IMG/VR virus record: IMGVR_UViG_3300028800_000113
Coordinates: 1 to 55,323 of that record
Reading direction: 5' to 3' (one strand)
DNA from: a virus
DNA length: 55,323 bases
Each line of letters starts with the position of its first letter. The first letter of the stretch is position 1. The translations under genes and the position numbers were made by a program. Under the pieces are notes generated by a model, which had not been told where the DNA came from, did not search any database, and was given only the letters and a program-made list of their open reading frames with translations. Shown one piece after another: positions 30,157 through 37,626 of the stretch.

Positions 30157-30589
30157 TTACAGTCCGCACAATTGCAGTAATCGGTTGACCGGGATCGGCC
30201 GGTGCCTTGGGCACAGCGCCCTTGCCAATCGCGCCCTGTTCCTCGGCGATCTGGCGCATCACGGCGCGGGCCTCGGCGGGCTGGTTATTGCCGGCGTACC
30301 ATTCGGCCTGCTGGCTCAGTGCGATCAGGCGGGCCTTTTGCTCGGCGAACGGCGCGACTTCGGCCAGGTCAGCATCGGGGCCAAGCAGGCGCCGACGCTC
30401 GGTATAGAATTCGTCGGCCAATCCGGGCGGCAACAGCGCCACGCGCGGGTGGCATGCGTTGACGTCGTCCTCGGTGCAGGCGGTGTCAGGAAAGCGCATC
30501 CTGAACGCGTCACAAATCACCCGCGGCGTATCGAACGCGGCGAGGCGGAGAACTATGAACCGCTTTTGCGCCGCTGTGTGTTCCGCCAC
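30095..30589 (-). CDS. terS: Terminase small subunit (DUF2280)
   Basis: 164 aa from GTG 30589. RFIVLRLAAFDTPRVICDAF then a helical LPPGLADEFYTERRRLL match the DUF2280 phage family, taken to be the DNA-recognition subunit of terminase. The tail is Ala/Pro-rich. It is separated from its promoter by about 290 nt of non-coding sequence. No strong Shine-Dalgarno. Confidence 0.85.
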   Translation of the reverse strand: MAEHTAAQKRFIVLRLAAFDTPRVICDAFRMRFPDTACTEDDVNACHPRVALLPPGLADEFYTERRRLLGPDADLAEVAPFAEQKARLIALSQQAEWYAGNNQPAEARAVMRQIAEEQGAIGKGAVPKAPADPGQPITAIVRTVIDPGHPDATGVPAPAEPESV

Positions 30590-30593
30590 TTCA

Positions 30594-30880
30594 TTTGCTG
30601 CAGCTAAAAGTAACCCTCTCGCCTTCGGCGTACCTGATGCTCGCTGGCAGGCTCCCCGTCGGGTCCGAGCCGGCGGATCAGCACCTTGCGAATGAGGCGA
30701 TCAAACCCCGCGCTATCTACCCGAACAGTCCCCGCCACGGGACGTCACGCGAGGTGGGTAGTGCCCTTCCGTCCGACGCCCCGCCGGTACGACAAAAGCC
30801 CCTGATTTCAATGCCTTATGGCTATCGGGCTTGTCGGCTCCGCCGGGTTGGCGCCGGGCGGAAAGGTATTTGCGAGGTGG
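30594..30880. other. Long leader upstream of terminase genes
   Basis: About 287 nt without a credible minus-strand ORF, between a promoter and terS. GC-rich with many short inverted repeats. A plus-strand frame is open across it but has no ribosome-binding site. It may hold the packaging start (cos/pac) or a structured 5' leader; nothing proves either. Confidence 0.5.
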
Positions 30881-30909
30881 ATAATACACGAAGATGGGAG
30901 GATTGTCAA
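30881..30909 (-). promoter_or_regulatory. Head-operon promoter, TTGACA-N17-TATTAT
   Basis: Minus strand -35 TTGACA (30909-30904), 17-nt spacer, -10 TATTAT (30886-30881). The -35 includes the TGA stop of the 30906-31100 gene. It likely starts transcription of the whole head-tail operon. Confidence 0.85.
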
Positions 30910-31100
30910 CCGACAACCGCATCCACCAGCCGCTCGATCTCCTCGCGCGACATTTCGGGGTGCTCGATGCCCATCTCGCCGATGACCCATGATCGGCGTT
31001 GAGCGCGACGATGTGCTGCCTGTTCCGCCGGCGATAGTGCGTTGAACCGATCGACTGCCGCTTTGACCAGGGCGTCGAGTTCGGGGTTGGGCTTGCTCAT
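30906..31100 (-). CDS. Small conserved phage protein (64 aa)
   Basis: KAAVDRFNALSPAEQAAHRR then RRSWVIGEMGIEHPEMSREE and a closing helix. I recall the LSPxExAxHRRAQRxSWV style from other phage small proteins, without known function. Last gene of the operon that starts at 32584. Its stop lies in the -35 of the next promoter. Confidence 0.7.
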   Translation of the reverse strand: MSKPNPELDALVKAAVDRFNALSPAEQAAHRRAQRRSWVIGEMGIEHPEMSREEIERLVDAVVG

Positions 31101-31252
31101 CGTCGCGGCCCCCGCCACGCCGCCACAACGTCCGGCCAGGCGTCATCGACCGCGACCATCGCGCCAAGGATCATCACCGCGGGCACGTACAGGAACGCGC
31201 CAACGACAGCGAGCGGCCGGCGAATCCAGGGGTTGCGGATGTCGGCGATCAT
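31097..31252 (-). CDS. Small membrane protein (51 aa)
   Basis: Overlaps both neighbours by 4 nt (ATGA). One membrane segment (LAVVGAFLYVPAVMILGAMV) flanked by RNPWIRR and a basic end (RGPRR). Translationally coupled to another membrane protein upstream. Function unknown. Confidence 0.68.
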   Translation of the reverse strand: MIADIRNPWIRRPLAVVGAFLYVPAVMILGAMVAVDDAWPDVVAAWRGPRR

Positions 31253-31398
31253 GGCATGCGCGCCGTAGCCGCCGCGATGTAGACGATTGCCTCAACGACT
31301 ATCGCCAGCGTCGACGTGATGGCGAAAGGAATCCACCACCACGCATCGGGCGTGCCGAAATCGTGCCAAACGGCAGACGCGATCCAGAGGGAAATCAT
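31249..31398 (-). CDS. Small membrane protein (49 aa)
   Basis: MISLWIASAVWHDFGTPDAW, then a hydrophobic segment (WIPFAITSTLAIVVEAIVYI). ATGA overlaps at both ends place it in the same translational chain as 31097 and 31395. Function unknown. Confidence 0.68.
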   Translation of the reverse strand: MISLWIASAVWHDFGTPDAWWWIPFAITSTLAIVVEAIVYIAAATARMP

Positions 31399-31823
31399 GG
31401 CCGCCCCTGATTGGCCGCCATGTGCTCTGGCCAGAACGCGCTCACGAACGATGGATAGTAGTCGTCGGAGTTGTCGGTTCCGACTTCCAAAACCGTCTTG
31501 CCGGTCACCACGTCGATCATTTCGAGAGTGTCGTTCGTGTTACCGTATCGGTCGTCGGGTTTCTTACGGACCAGCACGCGGCAGGGCTGGAACACGTTGC
31601 GCAATTCGTCGGTCGGAGAGACGAACAGTTTGCCGAGATAACTTCGGTAGCCGTCGCTCGGATCCTCCGTGGCGGTATAGACGACGCCGTCGAGTCGAAA
31701 GCGGATGCAGTTCGCGTCCTCTAAATCATCACGCCATTCATACATCTTTACCTTTTCGACGAACGTATCAACCGCGTCCAGAACGTGCTCGCCAACAAGG
31801 CTCATCAGTTCGACGTCGCTCAT
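31395..31823 (-). CDS. Hypothetical protein (142 aa)
   Basis: Acidic protein with GGAG before the ATG. CIRFRLDGVVYTATEDPSDG, YLGKLFVSPTDELRNVFQPC and LEMIDVVTGKTVLEVGTDNS suggest a small alpha/beta fold. No family recognised. Part of the 32584-30906 operon. Confidence 0.72.
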   Translation of the reverse strand: MSDVELMSLVGEHVLDAVDTFVEKVKMYEWRDDLEDANCIRFRLDGVVYTATEDPSDGYRSYLGKLFVSPTDELRNVFQPCRVLVRKKPDDRYGNTNDTLEMIDVVTGKTVLEVGTDNSDDYYPSFVSAFWPEHMAANQGRP

Positions 31824-32008
31824 CGCTGGCTCCTGTTGCTTGGCAGCCCATTGACCAAATTCGACCGCACGCCCCACGAGTCCTCGCCGAACTCGACCGG
31901 CTCGACGCGAACCTGGTGGCCTCGCTTCGCCCAATACGCGGCGATCGTGCGGCAGAGCGCATTGGCGCCGGCGCGGGAAAGGAGGTCGGGAATTTCACTG
32001 TACGGCAC
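31820..32008 (-). CDS. Small conserved phage protein (62 aa)
   Basis: GTG start inside the end of the preceding gene (TTG 32023 also possible). LLSRAGANALCRTIAAYWAK then HQVRVEPVEFGEDSWGVRSN and LVNGLP. The mixture of a short helix and beta strands is familiar from phage accessory regions. Function unknown. Confidence 0.68.
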   Translation of the reverse strand: MPYSEIPDLLSRAGANALCRTIAAYWAKRGHQVRVEPVEFGEDSWGVRSNLVNGLPSNRSQR

Positions 32009-32318
32009 GGGCGCCCTTTCCAATCACGTCGTCCAAGTCAACGCCGACGAGTTGCGCGACCTTGCGAAGAATCTGCATCTTCTCGTCGATCTCGCATTCC
32101 GGCTCGCCGTTGCGCTCGTCGTATTCCTTGGCGCGCTTGAGCAGTTCCTTCATTTCGAGAACCTGACGTTTCAGTTCCTCGAATTCGGCGCGGGATATGA
32201 CAGGCTCACCGATCGGCATGACCTTGAACGGCTGCACAGGCTTTGTGGTTGGTTCGAACCACGGCGCGGGTGTCCACATATCGCGGTAGTGGTCACCGAC
32301 CATTGACACGACGCACAT
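31995..32318 (-). CDS. Hypothetical protein with coiled coil (107 aa)
   Basis: N-terminal MCVVSMVGDHYRDMWTP is a recognisable start of phage proteins of unknown function. The second half is a charged helix (EEFEELKRQVLEMKELLKRA ... EIDEKMQILRKVAQLVGVDL). The start overlaps the upstream stop (TAATG). Confidence 0.75.
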   Translation of the reverse strand: MCVVSMVGDHYRDMWTPAPWFEPTTKPVQPFKVMPIGEPVISRAEFEELKRQVLEMKELLKRAKEYDERNGEPECEIDEKMQILRKVAQLVGVDLDDVIGKGARAVQ

Positions 32319-32584
32319 TATTGAACGCTCCTGTCGGCACGAGCGGCCTGTTCCTCTGCCTCTATGGATTGCTCAACCGCCTCGTCGTACTCGACGATGC
32401 AGATCGGCGGCATGTCCTTGGGGCCGACGCGGTGACCAGCCGGCGTGAAGTAACCGTGGTTCGGATCCGGTGCGACCTGGTAGCCGAGGGTCAGGAAGAT
32501 GTCCTGCAGCGTCTCGGCGAGGTGGGATTTGGCGACCGTGTTGCGGCCTTCGATGTAGATGGTCAGTTCGTCGGGCTGTGGCAT
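32318..32584 (-). CDS. Hypothetical protein (88 aa), leaderless start
   Basis: DELTIYIEGRNTVAKSHLAE then TLGYQVAPDPNHGYF, with an acidic C-terminus (EQSIEAEEQAARADRSVQ). First gene of its operon. The -10 TATTGT ends 6 nt before the ATG, so transcription should begin at the A of ATG, and there is no Shine-Dalgarno. Confidence 0.75.
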   Translation of the reverse strand: MPQPDELTIYIEGRNTVAKSHLAETLQDIFLTLGYQVAPDPNHGYFTPAGHRVGPKDMPPICIVEYDEAVEQSIEAEEQAARADRSVQ

Positions 32585-32590
32585 GGCGTG

Positions 32591-32619
32591 ACAATAAGCC
32601 AAGAACGGAGTATTGTCAA
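32591..32619 (-). promoter_or_regulatory. Phage promoter, TTGACA-N17-TATTGT
   Basis: Minus strand -35 TTGACA (32619-32614), 17-nt spacer ATACTCC..., -10 TATTGT (32596-32591). Predicts a leaderless mRNA for 32584 and drives genes down to 30906. Confidence 0.87.
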
Positions 32620-32639
32620 CGGAAATCGCGAGTCAACCG

Positions 32640-32837
32640 TTACGTCTTGAACGGATTGCTGTAGAGCGTACCGTCCGGGAAATGATAGCGACCGCACTTT
32701 TCACACGCCCACCGAGCGTAGAACGGCTGCGGGTCGGCCGGCGCGTCGACGGCAAACGCACTGGTGGCAGTTTCCCGGTAAACCGGTTGTAGATATGGTG
32801 TCGGGCCGTTGTCGTGACCACAGTGGAGACACCGCAT
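32640..32837 (-). CDS. Zinc-ribbon protein (65 aa)
   Basis: Two CxxC knuckles, CLHCGHD at the N-terminus and CEKCGRYHF near the C-terminus, fit a zinc ribbon. The start overlaps the preceding stop (TGATG). Likely nucleic-acid or protein binding; target unknown. Confidence 0.78.
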   Translation of the reverse strand: MRCLHCGHDNGPTPYLQPVYRETATSAFAVDAPADPQPFYARWACEKCGRYHFPDGTLYSNPFKT

Positions 32838-33109
32838 CACTCGCTCCCACGTTGCTGCACCTTATATACCCACGCCCGACTGCACCGCGCCAGCTCCGCC
32901 ACGCGCGCCGGTTCGATTCCCTCGCGCAACAGCCCAGCCACCAGGATCGCCACATCGCTGCCCCTTGGTCGCGGCGCGCGGGGCCGATCGGGTCGATGGC
33001 GCCGCAGGGTAGTGTAGACCGTGGATAGGGACGTGGCGAGGCGGGTGGCGATGGCGGCGGGGGAATGGCCGGCGTCGGAGAGGGCGAGGATGGTGTCGCG
33101 GGTGGTCAT
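32837..33109 (-). CDS. DNA-binding protein with two helix-turn-helix motifs
   Basis: 90 aa. HSPAAIATRLATSLSTVYTT and EPARVAELARCSRAWVYKVQ each look like a complete helix-turn-helix, joined by a basic Arg/Pro linker (RPDRPRAPRPRG). A tandem HTH without other domains fits a transcription regulator. It is in the operon started by the 33386-33413 promoter and is a candidate to recognise the repeated promoter half-sites. This link is inference. Confidence 0.8.
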   Translation of the reverse strand: MTTRDTILALSDAGHSPAAIATRLATSLSTVYTTLRRHRPDRPRAPRPRGSDVAILVAGLLREGIEPARVAELARCSRAWVYKVQQRGSE

Positions 33110-33357
33110 CACCAGCCGTTCGCTGTACGACTCGCAGCCTCAGAATTACAAACCTTGGCCGACGTCGGCAGAGGCCGCCACGCAGTCATGTACGGCCATT
33201 GATGCGGGATACGCTGCTTGAAGTGATAGTCGCGAAAGCATTCGCCATCCCACCAACACATATCGATCTGCGGGCCTGCTGTGGTTATGAGGAACGCGTT
33301 GCCGTTCTTTGGAGCCGTTTCCGGCGGCTGCCACCTATCGTTTGACCCATCCGTCAT
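33109..33357 (-). CDS. DUF551-like protein (82 aa)
   Basis: DRWQPPETAPKNGNAFLITT, WWDGECFRDY and MTAWRPLP match the W..P...P..G ... W.G..F ... THW.PLP pattern of DUF551 phage proteins. First gene of its operon, ATG about 28 nt after the -10. Function unknown. Confidence 0.78.
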   Translation of the reverse strand: MTDGSNDRWQPPETAPKNGNAFLITTAGPQIDMCWWDGECFRDYHFKQRIPHQWPYMTAWRPLPTSAKVCNSEAASRTANGW

Positions 33358-33385
33358 GTTATAATTCCCGTGGATATTCGCCACA

Positions 33386-33413
33386 ACAATACACCGTCAC
33401 AACGCACTGTCAA
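33386..33413 (-). promoter_or_regulatory. Phage promoter, TTGACA-N16-TATTGT
   Basis: Minus strand -35 TTGACA (33413-33408), spacer GTGCGTTG...GGTG (16 nt), -10 TATTGT (33391-33386). The helicase stop codon TGA lies in the -35. Confidence 0.87.
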
Positions 33414-34999
33414 CCGCTATTTGCAGCGGCAGGCAACGGGACAATAATCTCCGCCCCGTCCGCCGTGACCTGCCTCGCGCTGGTCCGCGAAGCACCATTC
33501 GGCAACAGAATGGCCGAGCCGTCCGCACGGATCCACCGCGCCTCTCGCACGCGCTCCGCCAGCCCCGCCGCCAAGGCAACGCCATCCGCAACAACCGCGC
33601 CGTCCTGCTCCCACACGCGCCGAATCGCCTGCCACCCGCCCGACCTATCGGTGCCACCCTTCCACGACGCAATCAGCGCCGCGCCCGACGGCACGTCGAA
33701 CAACTTCGCAGTGGTCGGCTCGGAGCGTTCCGACCGCATGTCGAACGCGCAATGCGGACAGTCCAGCGTGCCCTTAGCGACGGGGACCAGGCACGCCGGA
33801 CAATTCTTGGTCATCACCGCGTCGCATTTCCAGCAGCGCGCCGCGGCGGCAGCGTTGCGCGTGCCGCACTCGTCGCAGGAGACCAACCGCGCTTTGGTTT
33901 CGCGGGGACGGATGAAGTCAAGTGGGCCGTGAGTCGAAATGTTCCCGCCCCAGTCAAAAAGTAGACCATCAGACTTGCCGGCGGCGATCGACGACTCGAT
34001 GTTGCCACCAACGGTGCGCAAGAGCCGACCGCACACTTGAATATATTTTCCGAGGCTCTTGGTGGCGAAGCGCATGGCGAGCAAGTCGACGCGTGGATTA
34101 TCAAACCCCGTTGTCAGCACATCTTTGTTGACGATCGCCTGCAGTTCGCCGCGGCGGAATGCCTCGATATTACGTGTTCGCTCGGCGTCCGGCATGTCAC
34201 CTATAACCAGGCCGGCGCGAATGCCCCACTCGTTAAGGCGCTGACACATTGCGCGTGCGGCCTTGACGGACGCCTCGAAAATGAGCCACGCGCGACGCTC
34301 GCTGCGGTATGGAATCAACTGGCAAATGTGATTATCCATTTGCGCGAGCATCTGCGTGTCTTGCGAATCACCCGTGTACTCGCCTTGTCGCGTCTTAAGC
34401 GCAGACAAGTCCATCGTATCCGTGACGCTGGCCGAGAACGCAGGGACAAGGTAGCCGTCGCGGATGCCGTCAATGATGGAATATCGGTAGACGACCTTAT
34501 CGAACGGCGCTTCCTCGCCTTCCACAAGCGACCCGCCTTGCAAACGGAATACCGTGCCGGAAAAGCCGGCTTGGCGCGCATGTGGAAAACCGCGCAGGAA
34601 TTGGCGGTACATGCCGGCCTGCGAATGTGGGATCAGGTGGCACTCGTCAATAAAGATATTGTCGATGTGGCCGAAGGCGGCAGCGTTGCGATATACGCTG
34701 TTAATCATCGCCACGATAACGGGAGCGCGCCATGTGCGCTCACCAAGCGAATCGCCGTTCAAGCCGCAACGCACGCCAAGCGACTGCAGAGCCGCGTAGT
34801 CCTGAAATGCCAACTCTTTCTTGTGGACGAGCACGATCGATCGTTCGCCGCGCTCGCACGCGCGCCGACACAGTTCCGCGATACTCAGAGACTTACCGGA
34901 TCCAACACACGCGTCGACCAGTGGGCGCAACGTGCCGCAGCGCCACGCCATTTCGATGGCGTCGGCTATTTCGATTTGGTGGCGCCGAAGGGTAATCAC
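33410..34999 (-). CDS. SF2 DEAD/DEAH-type helicase with zinc-ribbon tail
   Basis: 529 aa. Q-like LRRHQIEIADAI, Walker A ACVGSGKS (30-37), DECH box IDECHLI, motif III-like FSGTVFRL, motif V LTTGFDNPRVD and motif VI QVCGRLLRT. Residues about 390-440 hold CDECG, CWKCD, CPAC and CPHC, i.e. two zinc ribbons. Likely unwinds DNA during replication or recombination. Preceded by an HNH-AP2 gene with 4-nt overlap. Confidence 0.92.
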   Translation of the reverse strand: MITLRRHQIEIADAIEMAWRCGTLRPLVDACVGSGKSLSIAELCRRACERGERSIVLVHKKELAFQDYAALQSLGVRCGLNGDSLGERTWRAPVIVAMINSVYRNAAAFGHIDNIFIDECHLIPHSQAGMYRQFLRGFPHARQAGFSGTVFRLQGGSLVEGEEAPFDKVVYRYSIIDGIRDGYLVPAFSASVTDTMDLSALKTRQGEYTGDSQDTQMLAQMDNHICQLIPYRSERRAWLIFEASVKAARAMCQRLNEWGIRAGLVIGDMPDAERTRNIEAFRRGELQAIVNKDVLTTGFDNPRVDLLAMRFATKSLGKYIQVCGRLLRTVGGNIESSIAAGKSDGLLFDWGGNISTHGPLDFIRPRETKARLVSCDECGTRNAAAAARCWKCDAVMTKNCPACLVPVAKGTLDCPHCAFDMRSERSEPTTAKLFDVPSGAALIASWKGGTDRSGGWQAIRRVWEQDGAVVADGVALAAGLAERVREARWIRADGSAILLPNGASRTSARQVTADGAEIIVPLPAAANSG

Positions 35000-35541
35000 T
35001 GCGAGGAGCGCATTTCCGGCGGAATTTCCGCCAAGCGAGCGTATTCCCCAAAATGCTCCACGGCCCCTCTATTGTAAGCGGCAACCGCGTCCTCAAGCCT
35101 CTCATGTAGACCAAGCCACACCCGACGCTTCTCTACGCTCAAAGACGCCTGCCACTTACCCGTAGCCCGATGTAGACTTACGCCTTTCACACCGCTCGTG
35201 TTTTGTGGAGACTTTCGTTTATTCGCGTGGTTCTGAGTCGCAGTCGCCGGACGCAAATTGGCAAAACGGTTGTCAGTTGTGTCGAGGTTCTTGTGGTCTA
35301 TATTTCGCGGCATCTCACCGGTCATATAGAAATAGGCAAGCCTGTGAGCGTAGTACCGCTTGCCGTAAAGCGTAATCGCGCGATAGCCGTGGTGCGCGTT
35401 GCAACCGGCTATGTTACCCGCATTCTGAGTGTTCCATATACGGTCATAGTGCGAGCGAACCTCTCGCGGTCGCCACCTGAACTCACCGGTTTCCGGATTG
35501 TAGTCGACCAGGCGACGGACGTATTCGATAGTCAGAGTCAT
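34996..35541 (-). CDS. HNH endonuclease with AP2 DNA-binding domain
   Basis: 181 aa. The HNH core is YYAHRLAYFYMTGEMPRNID, HKNLDTTDNRFANLR and ATQNHANK; the C-terminal AP2 domain is SGVKGVSLHRATGKWQASLS to EDAVAAYNRGAVEHFGE. This architecture is typical of phage homing endonucleases. Its promoter -10 lies 7 nt before the ATG, so the mRNA is probably leaderless, and it is the first gene of the helicase operon, making the helicase dependent on the endonuclease's promoter. Confidence 0.93.
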   Translation of the reverse strand: MTLTIEYVRRLVDYNPETGEFRWRPREVRSHYDRIWNTQNAGNIAGCNAHHGYRAITLYGKRYYAHRLAYFYMTGEMPRNIDHKNLDTTDNRFANLRPATATQNHANKRKSPQNTSGVKGVSLHRATGKWQASLSVEKRRVWLGLHERLEDAVAAYNRGAVEHFGEYARLAEIPPEMRSSQ

Positions 35542-35548
35542 ACCGCGT

Positions 35549-35576
35549 AGGATACACTACCGCAACGCACTGTCAA
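35549..35576 (-). promoter_or_regulatory. Phage promoter, TTGACA-N16-TATCCT
   Basis: Minus strand -35 TTGACA (35576-35571), spacer GTGCGTTG...AGTG (16 nt), -10 TATCCT (35554-35549). It lies within the 3' end of the 35557 gene and 7 nt before the HNH-AP2 start. Confidence 0.8.
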
Positions 35577-35739
35577 CTTCTAAGTACGGCAGGCCCGACT
35601 GAAACGCCACGGGCTGCAACTGCCGCTGCCACAGGCACGGCGGCTTTTCCTCGTCGTGGTCCCACGACAGCCGGCACCGACGACACTGGTAATCGCCGGT
35701 TGACAGGCGGATGGCGTCACAGTGGCTAGTTGCGCTCAT
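35557..35739 (-). CDS. Small Cys-containing protein (60 aa)
   Basis: HCDAIRLSTGDYQCRRCRLS then WDHDEEKPPC: three to four Cys around a CRRC knuckle suggest zinc binding. The C-terminus is encoded by the -35 region of the next promoter. ATGA overlap with the upstream gene. Function unknown. Confidence 0.72.
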   Translation of the reverse strand: MSATSHCDAIRLSTGDYQCRRCRLSWDHDEEKPPCLWQRQLQPVAFQSGLPYLEVDSALR

Positions 35740-35951
35740 CGAACAGGTCGCCTTGTCGCGAGATCATCGTCGCCATCCTCCGCCTCCTCGAACCGATGCA
35801 AGAACCCGATCGCGCTCACCAACTCGCCGCGGCGCAATCGCGGCACGTTCGGCTGGCTGTCCGGAATGCGCCAGATCGGCCGCTCGACGCATTTGGTGCG
35901 GCGGATCGGACGGCCGGAAGGGTGCGGATGCTTAGGTATTGGGCGCCCCAT
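35736..35951 (-). CDS. Small basic protein (71 aa)
   Basis: ATG 35951, overlapping the 35932 gene by 20 nt. N-terminal half is Pro/Arg-rich (PIPKHPHPSGRPIRRTKCVE), then LRRGELVSAIGFLHRFEEAE and an acidic stretch. No family recognised. Confidence 0.62.
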   Translation of the reverse strand: MGRPIPKHPHPSGRPIRRTKCVERPIWRIPDSQPNVPRLRRGELVSAIGFLHRFEEAEDGDDDLATRRPVR

Positions 35952-36462
35952 TAGTGAGCTGCGACAGCGCATCCTCGGCAGCGGCGACGCCACTCTCGAC
36001 ACCAGCCAAAAAATCCTCGTGGCCCTTGAACGCCTGGTCGCCGCGCGTCTCAACCGCGTCCAAACGAGCCGCGAGCGCATCGGCACGCGCCTCCAGCGCC
36101 TTGGGGATCGCATGCGACCGCGCCGCGATGGTGCGGAATTTGTCGACCAATGCCATTGCTTTGGATCCTTCGTTGAGTGCGGTTGCGATGACGCGTGCGG
36201 AACGGATGCGGTCTGTGGCGCGGTCAAGGGACGTGGTGAGGGCGTCGTCTGTGGTCCAAGTCGGATTGCCGGCCAGTACGTCAAGCGTAAACACCACATC
36301 GCGGGCGAACGGGCCGTAATGTACCGAGGCCGGCGCAGCAGAGTTGAACGTGTGAGTCTGTGTCGGCAATGAGCGAACAAGCGGCGAGATGACGCGCACC
36401 GAGTCGCCGTTGGCCCCCGAAATGCGCAGGACGTTGCCGCTGTTTAGAAGCAGTTGGGTCAT
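35932..36462 (-). CDS. Hypothetical protein (176 aa)
   Basis: N-terminal beta region (LLLNSGNVLRISGANGDSVR, VHYGPFARDVVFTLDVLAG) then a long helical half (AIPKALEARADALAARLDAV ... AGVESGVAAAEDALSQLTNG). It looks like a small structural or regulatory coiled-coil protein. ATGA overlap with the upstream membrane gene. Family unknown. Confidence 0.75.
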   Translation of the reverse strand: MTQLLLNSGNVLRISGANGDSVRVISPLVRSLPTQTHTFNSAAPASVHYGPFARDVVFTLDVLAGNPTWTTDDALTTSLDRATDRIRSARVIATALNEGSKAMALVDKFRTIAARSHAIPKALEARADALAARLDAVETRGDQAFKGHEDFLAGVESGVAAAEDALSQLTNGAPNT

Positions 36463-36647
36463 TTCACCGCTTCCGAAATGGCGGTGTAGATCGACCACGC
36501 CATGATCTGCCACACCGTAACCCACCCAATGATGGCTTGGACGACAAGCCAGCCCGGCGTTTCAGCAGGCATTGGACCGCAATGCCAGAACCAAATCAAA
36601 AGCGCGCCGCACATAACCGCCAAAACGCCTCGCCAGAATTGCATCAT
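36459..36647 (-). CDS. Small membrane protein (62 aa)
   Basis: Two membrane segments: FWRGVLAVMCGALLIWFW and WLVVQAIIGWVTVWQIMAW, separated by HCGPMPAETPG. Overlaps both neighbours by 4 nt. Function unknown. Confidence 0.72.
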   Translation of the reverse strand: MMQFWRGVLAVMCGALLIWFWHCGPMPAETPGWLVVQAIIGWVTVWQIMAWSIYTAISEAVK

Positions 36648-36922
36648 CCTACCCCCAATGCCCGCTCGACCACGCGCAAGATGCGCTGCGGCGGCTCGAT
36701 CGGCTTCTTTAAGAACAGCCCGTCATGGAGCCAGTAACGGACGCGCCACAGGGCGTCCTCGTAGTTTTCTACCGTTCCTTCGTCTGGCATCGCCTTGGTC
36801 AACCGGTCATTCTCGTCCAGTGCATCGTCGCGCTCGTTCTGCGCGGTGTTGCGCTCGAACGCCGCGGCTAGATCGCGTTCGAGGCGGGCAACATCCGCTT
36901 CAAGTACAGCGATGTCGCTCAT
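36644..36922 (-). CDS. Coiled-coil hypothetical protein (92 aa)
   Basis: The first 50 residues are a strong coiled coil (DIAVLEADVARLERDLAAAF ... NERDDALDENDRLTKAM), followed by VENYEDALWRVRYWLHDG. Co-translated with neighbours (ATGA). Function unknown. Confidence 0.72.
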   Translation of the reverse strand: MSDIAVLEADVARLERDLAAAFERNTAQNERDDALDENDRLTKAMPDEGTVENYEDALWRVRYWLHDGLFLKKPIEPPQRILRVVERALGVG

Positions 36923-37149
36923 TTCTTCACCCGCTTCTTGACGACACGCCGCTTGACGCCCTGCTTGTGCATGGCGACCACGGCATCGAGCGCCTTCGGG
37001 ATGCGATGGCAGCGCAACAGCGAGACGATCGACTGCATCTCGTCGCGGATGTCCATGAGGACGGCGAGACGTGCGTCGGACGCAGGTATCGTGCCGTTGT
37101 CGTTGGTGTGTATCGTCCACCGCGCGTTTTTGTATCGCGTATCGGTCAT
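36919..37149 (-). CDS. Hypothetical protein with basic tail (76 aa)
   Basis: TDTRYKNARWTIHTNDNGTI then a helix (RLAVLMDIRDEMQSIVSLLR) and a very basic C-terminus (KQGVKRRVVKKRVKK) that could bind nucleic acid. TGATG overlap with the 28-aa gene upstream. Confidence 0.72.
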   Translation of the reverse strand: MTDTRYKNARWTIHTNDNGTIPASDARLAVLMDIRDEMQSIVSLLRCHRIPKALDAVVAMHKQGVKRRVVKKRVKK

Positions 37150-37235
37150 CACCAGGCCCCAAAGCCAACCGCCGCCAGCAACAGGCACACGGCGAAGATG
37201 GCGCTACCGGCTAGATTTGCGAGTTCGTAGAGCAT
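37149..37235 (-). CDS. Tiny membrane protein (28 aa)
   Basis: MLYELANLAGSAIFAVCLLL with a hydrophobic end (AAVGFGAW). GGAG about 11 nt upstream, first ORF after the 37264 promoter, TGATG overlap with the next gene. It may be a membrane peptide or simply a translational lead-in. Confidence 0.6.
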   Translation of the reverse strand: MLYELANLAGSAIFAVCLLLAAVGFGAW

Positions 37236-37263
37236 CAGGACACGCGCTCCTGTTTGGTCGTCA

Positions 37264-37291
37264 ACTATACGCCGCGTGGGTGTATTGTCAA
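37264..37291 (-). promoter_or_regulatory. Phage promoter, TTGACA-N16-TATAGT
   Basis: Minus strand -35 TTGACA (37291-37286), spacer ATACACCC...(16 nt), -10 TATAGT (37269-37264). The TAG stop of the 37288 gene lies just upstream (TAGG-TTGACA). Drives 37235 down to 35557. Confidence 0.87.
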
Positions 37292-37626
37292 CCTAATTCC
37301 GTGGCAGCGCGCCACTTGACCTTACACGCCAGCGTCGCCGGGTCTCGATCGCCCCCATTGGCCGCGGCCCATGCCGGAAAGCGCCAGTCCGCCCGCTCGA
37401 TCACATCCAGCCCCTCTTGCACCGACCCGAACCGCACCCCGCCGAGCTGCCAGCCGGTCGGCCGGTGCGTGACGTAATAGCCGCCCAACGAATGCACATG
37501 CCAGCGGCTCGTGTCGTGGTCGTAAATGTGCGCCAAGGTGACGGCGAGGGGACAGGTTGCGTCGGGCGTAGCGCCCATGACCTGCAGGGGCGGGTTCATG
37601 TCGCGAGTGCGGAGCGTTACCGTCAC
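37288..37626 (-). CDS. Hypothetical protein (112 aa)
   Basis: GTG start overlapping the DUF1937 stop (GTGA). VTLAHIYDHDTSRWHVHSLG, YYVTHRPTGWQLGGVRF and DVIERADWRFPAW suggest a compact beta domain rich in His and Trp. Family not recognised. Confidence 0.7.
   Translation of the reverse strand: MTVTLRTRDMNPPLQVMGATPDATCPLAVTLAHIYDHDTSRWHVHSLGGYYVTHRPTGWQLGGVRFGSVQEGLDVIERADWRFPAWAAANGGDRDPATLACKVKWRAATELG

Noticed and set aside
30595-31002. 135-codon plus-strand frame over the terminase leader
   Set aside because: It overlaps a real minus-strand gene at 30906, lacks a ribosome-binding site, and is antisense to the promoter's transcript.
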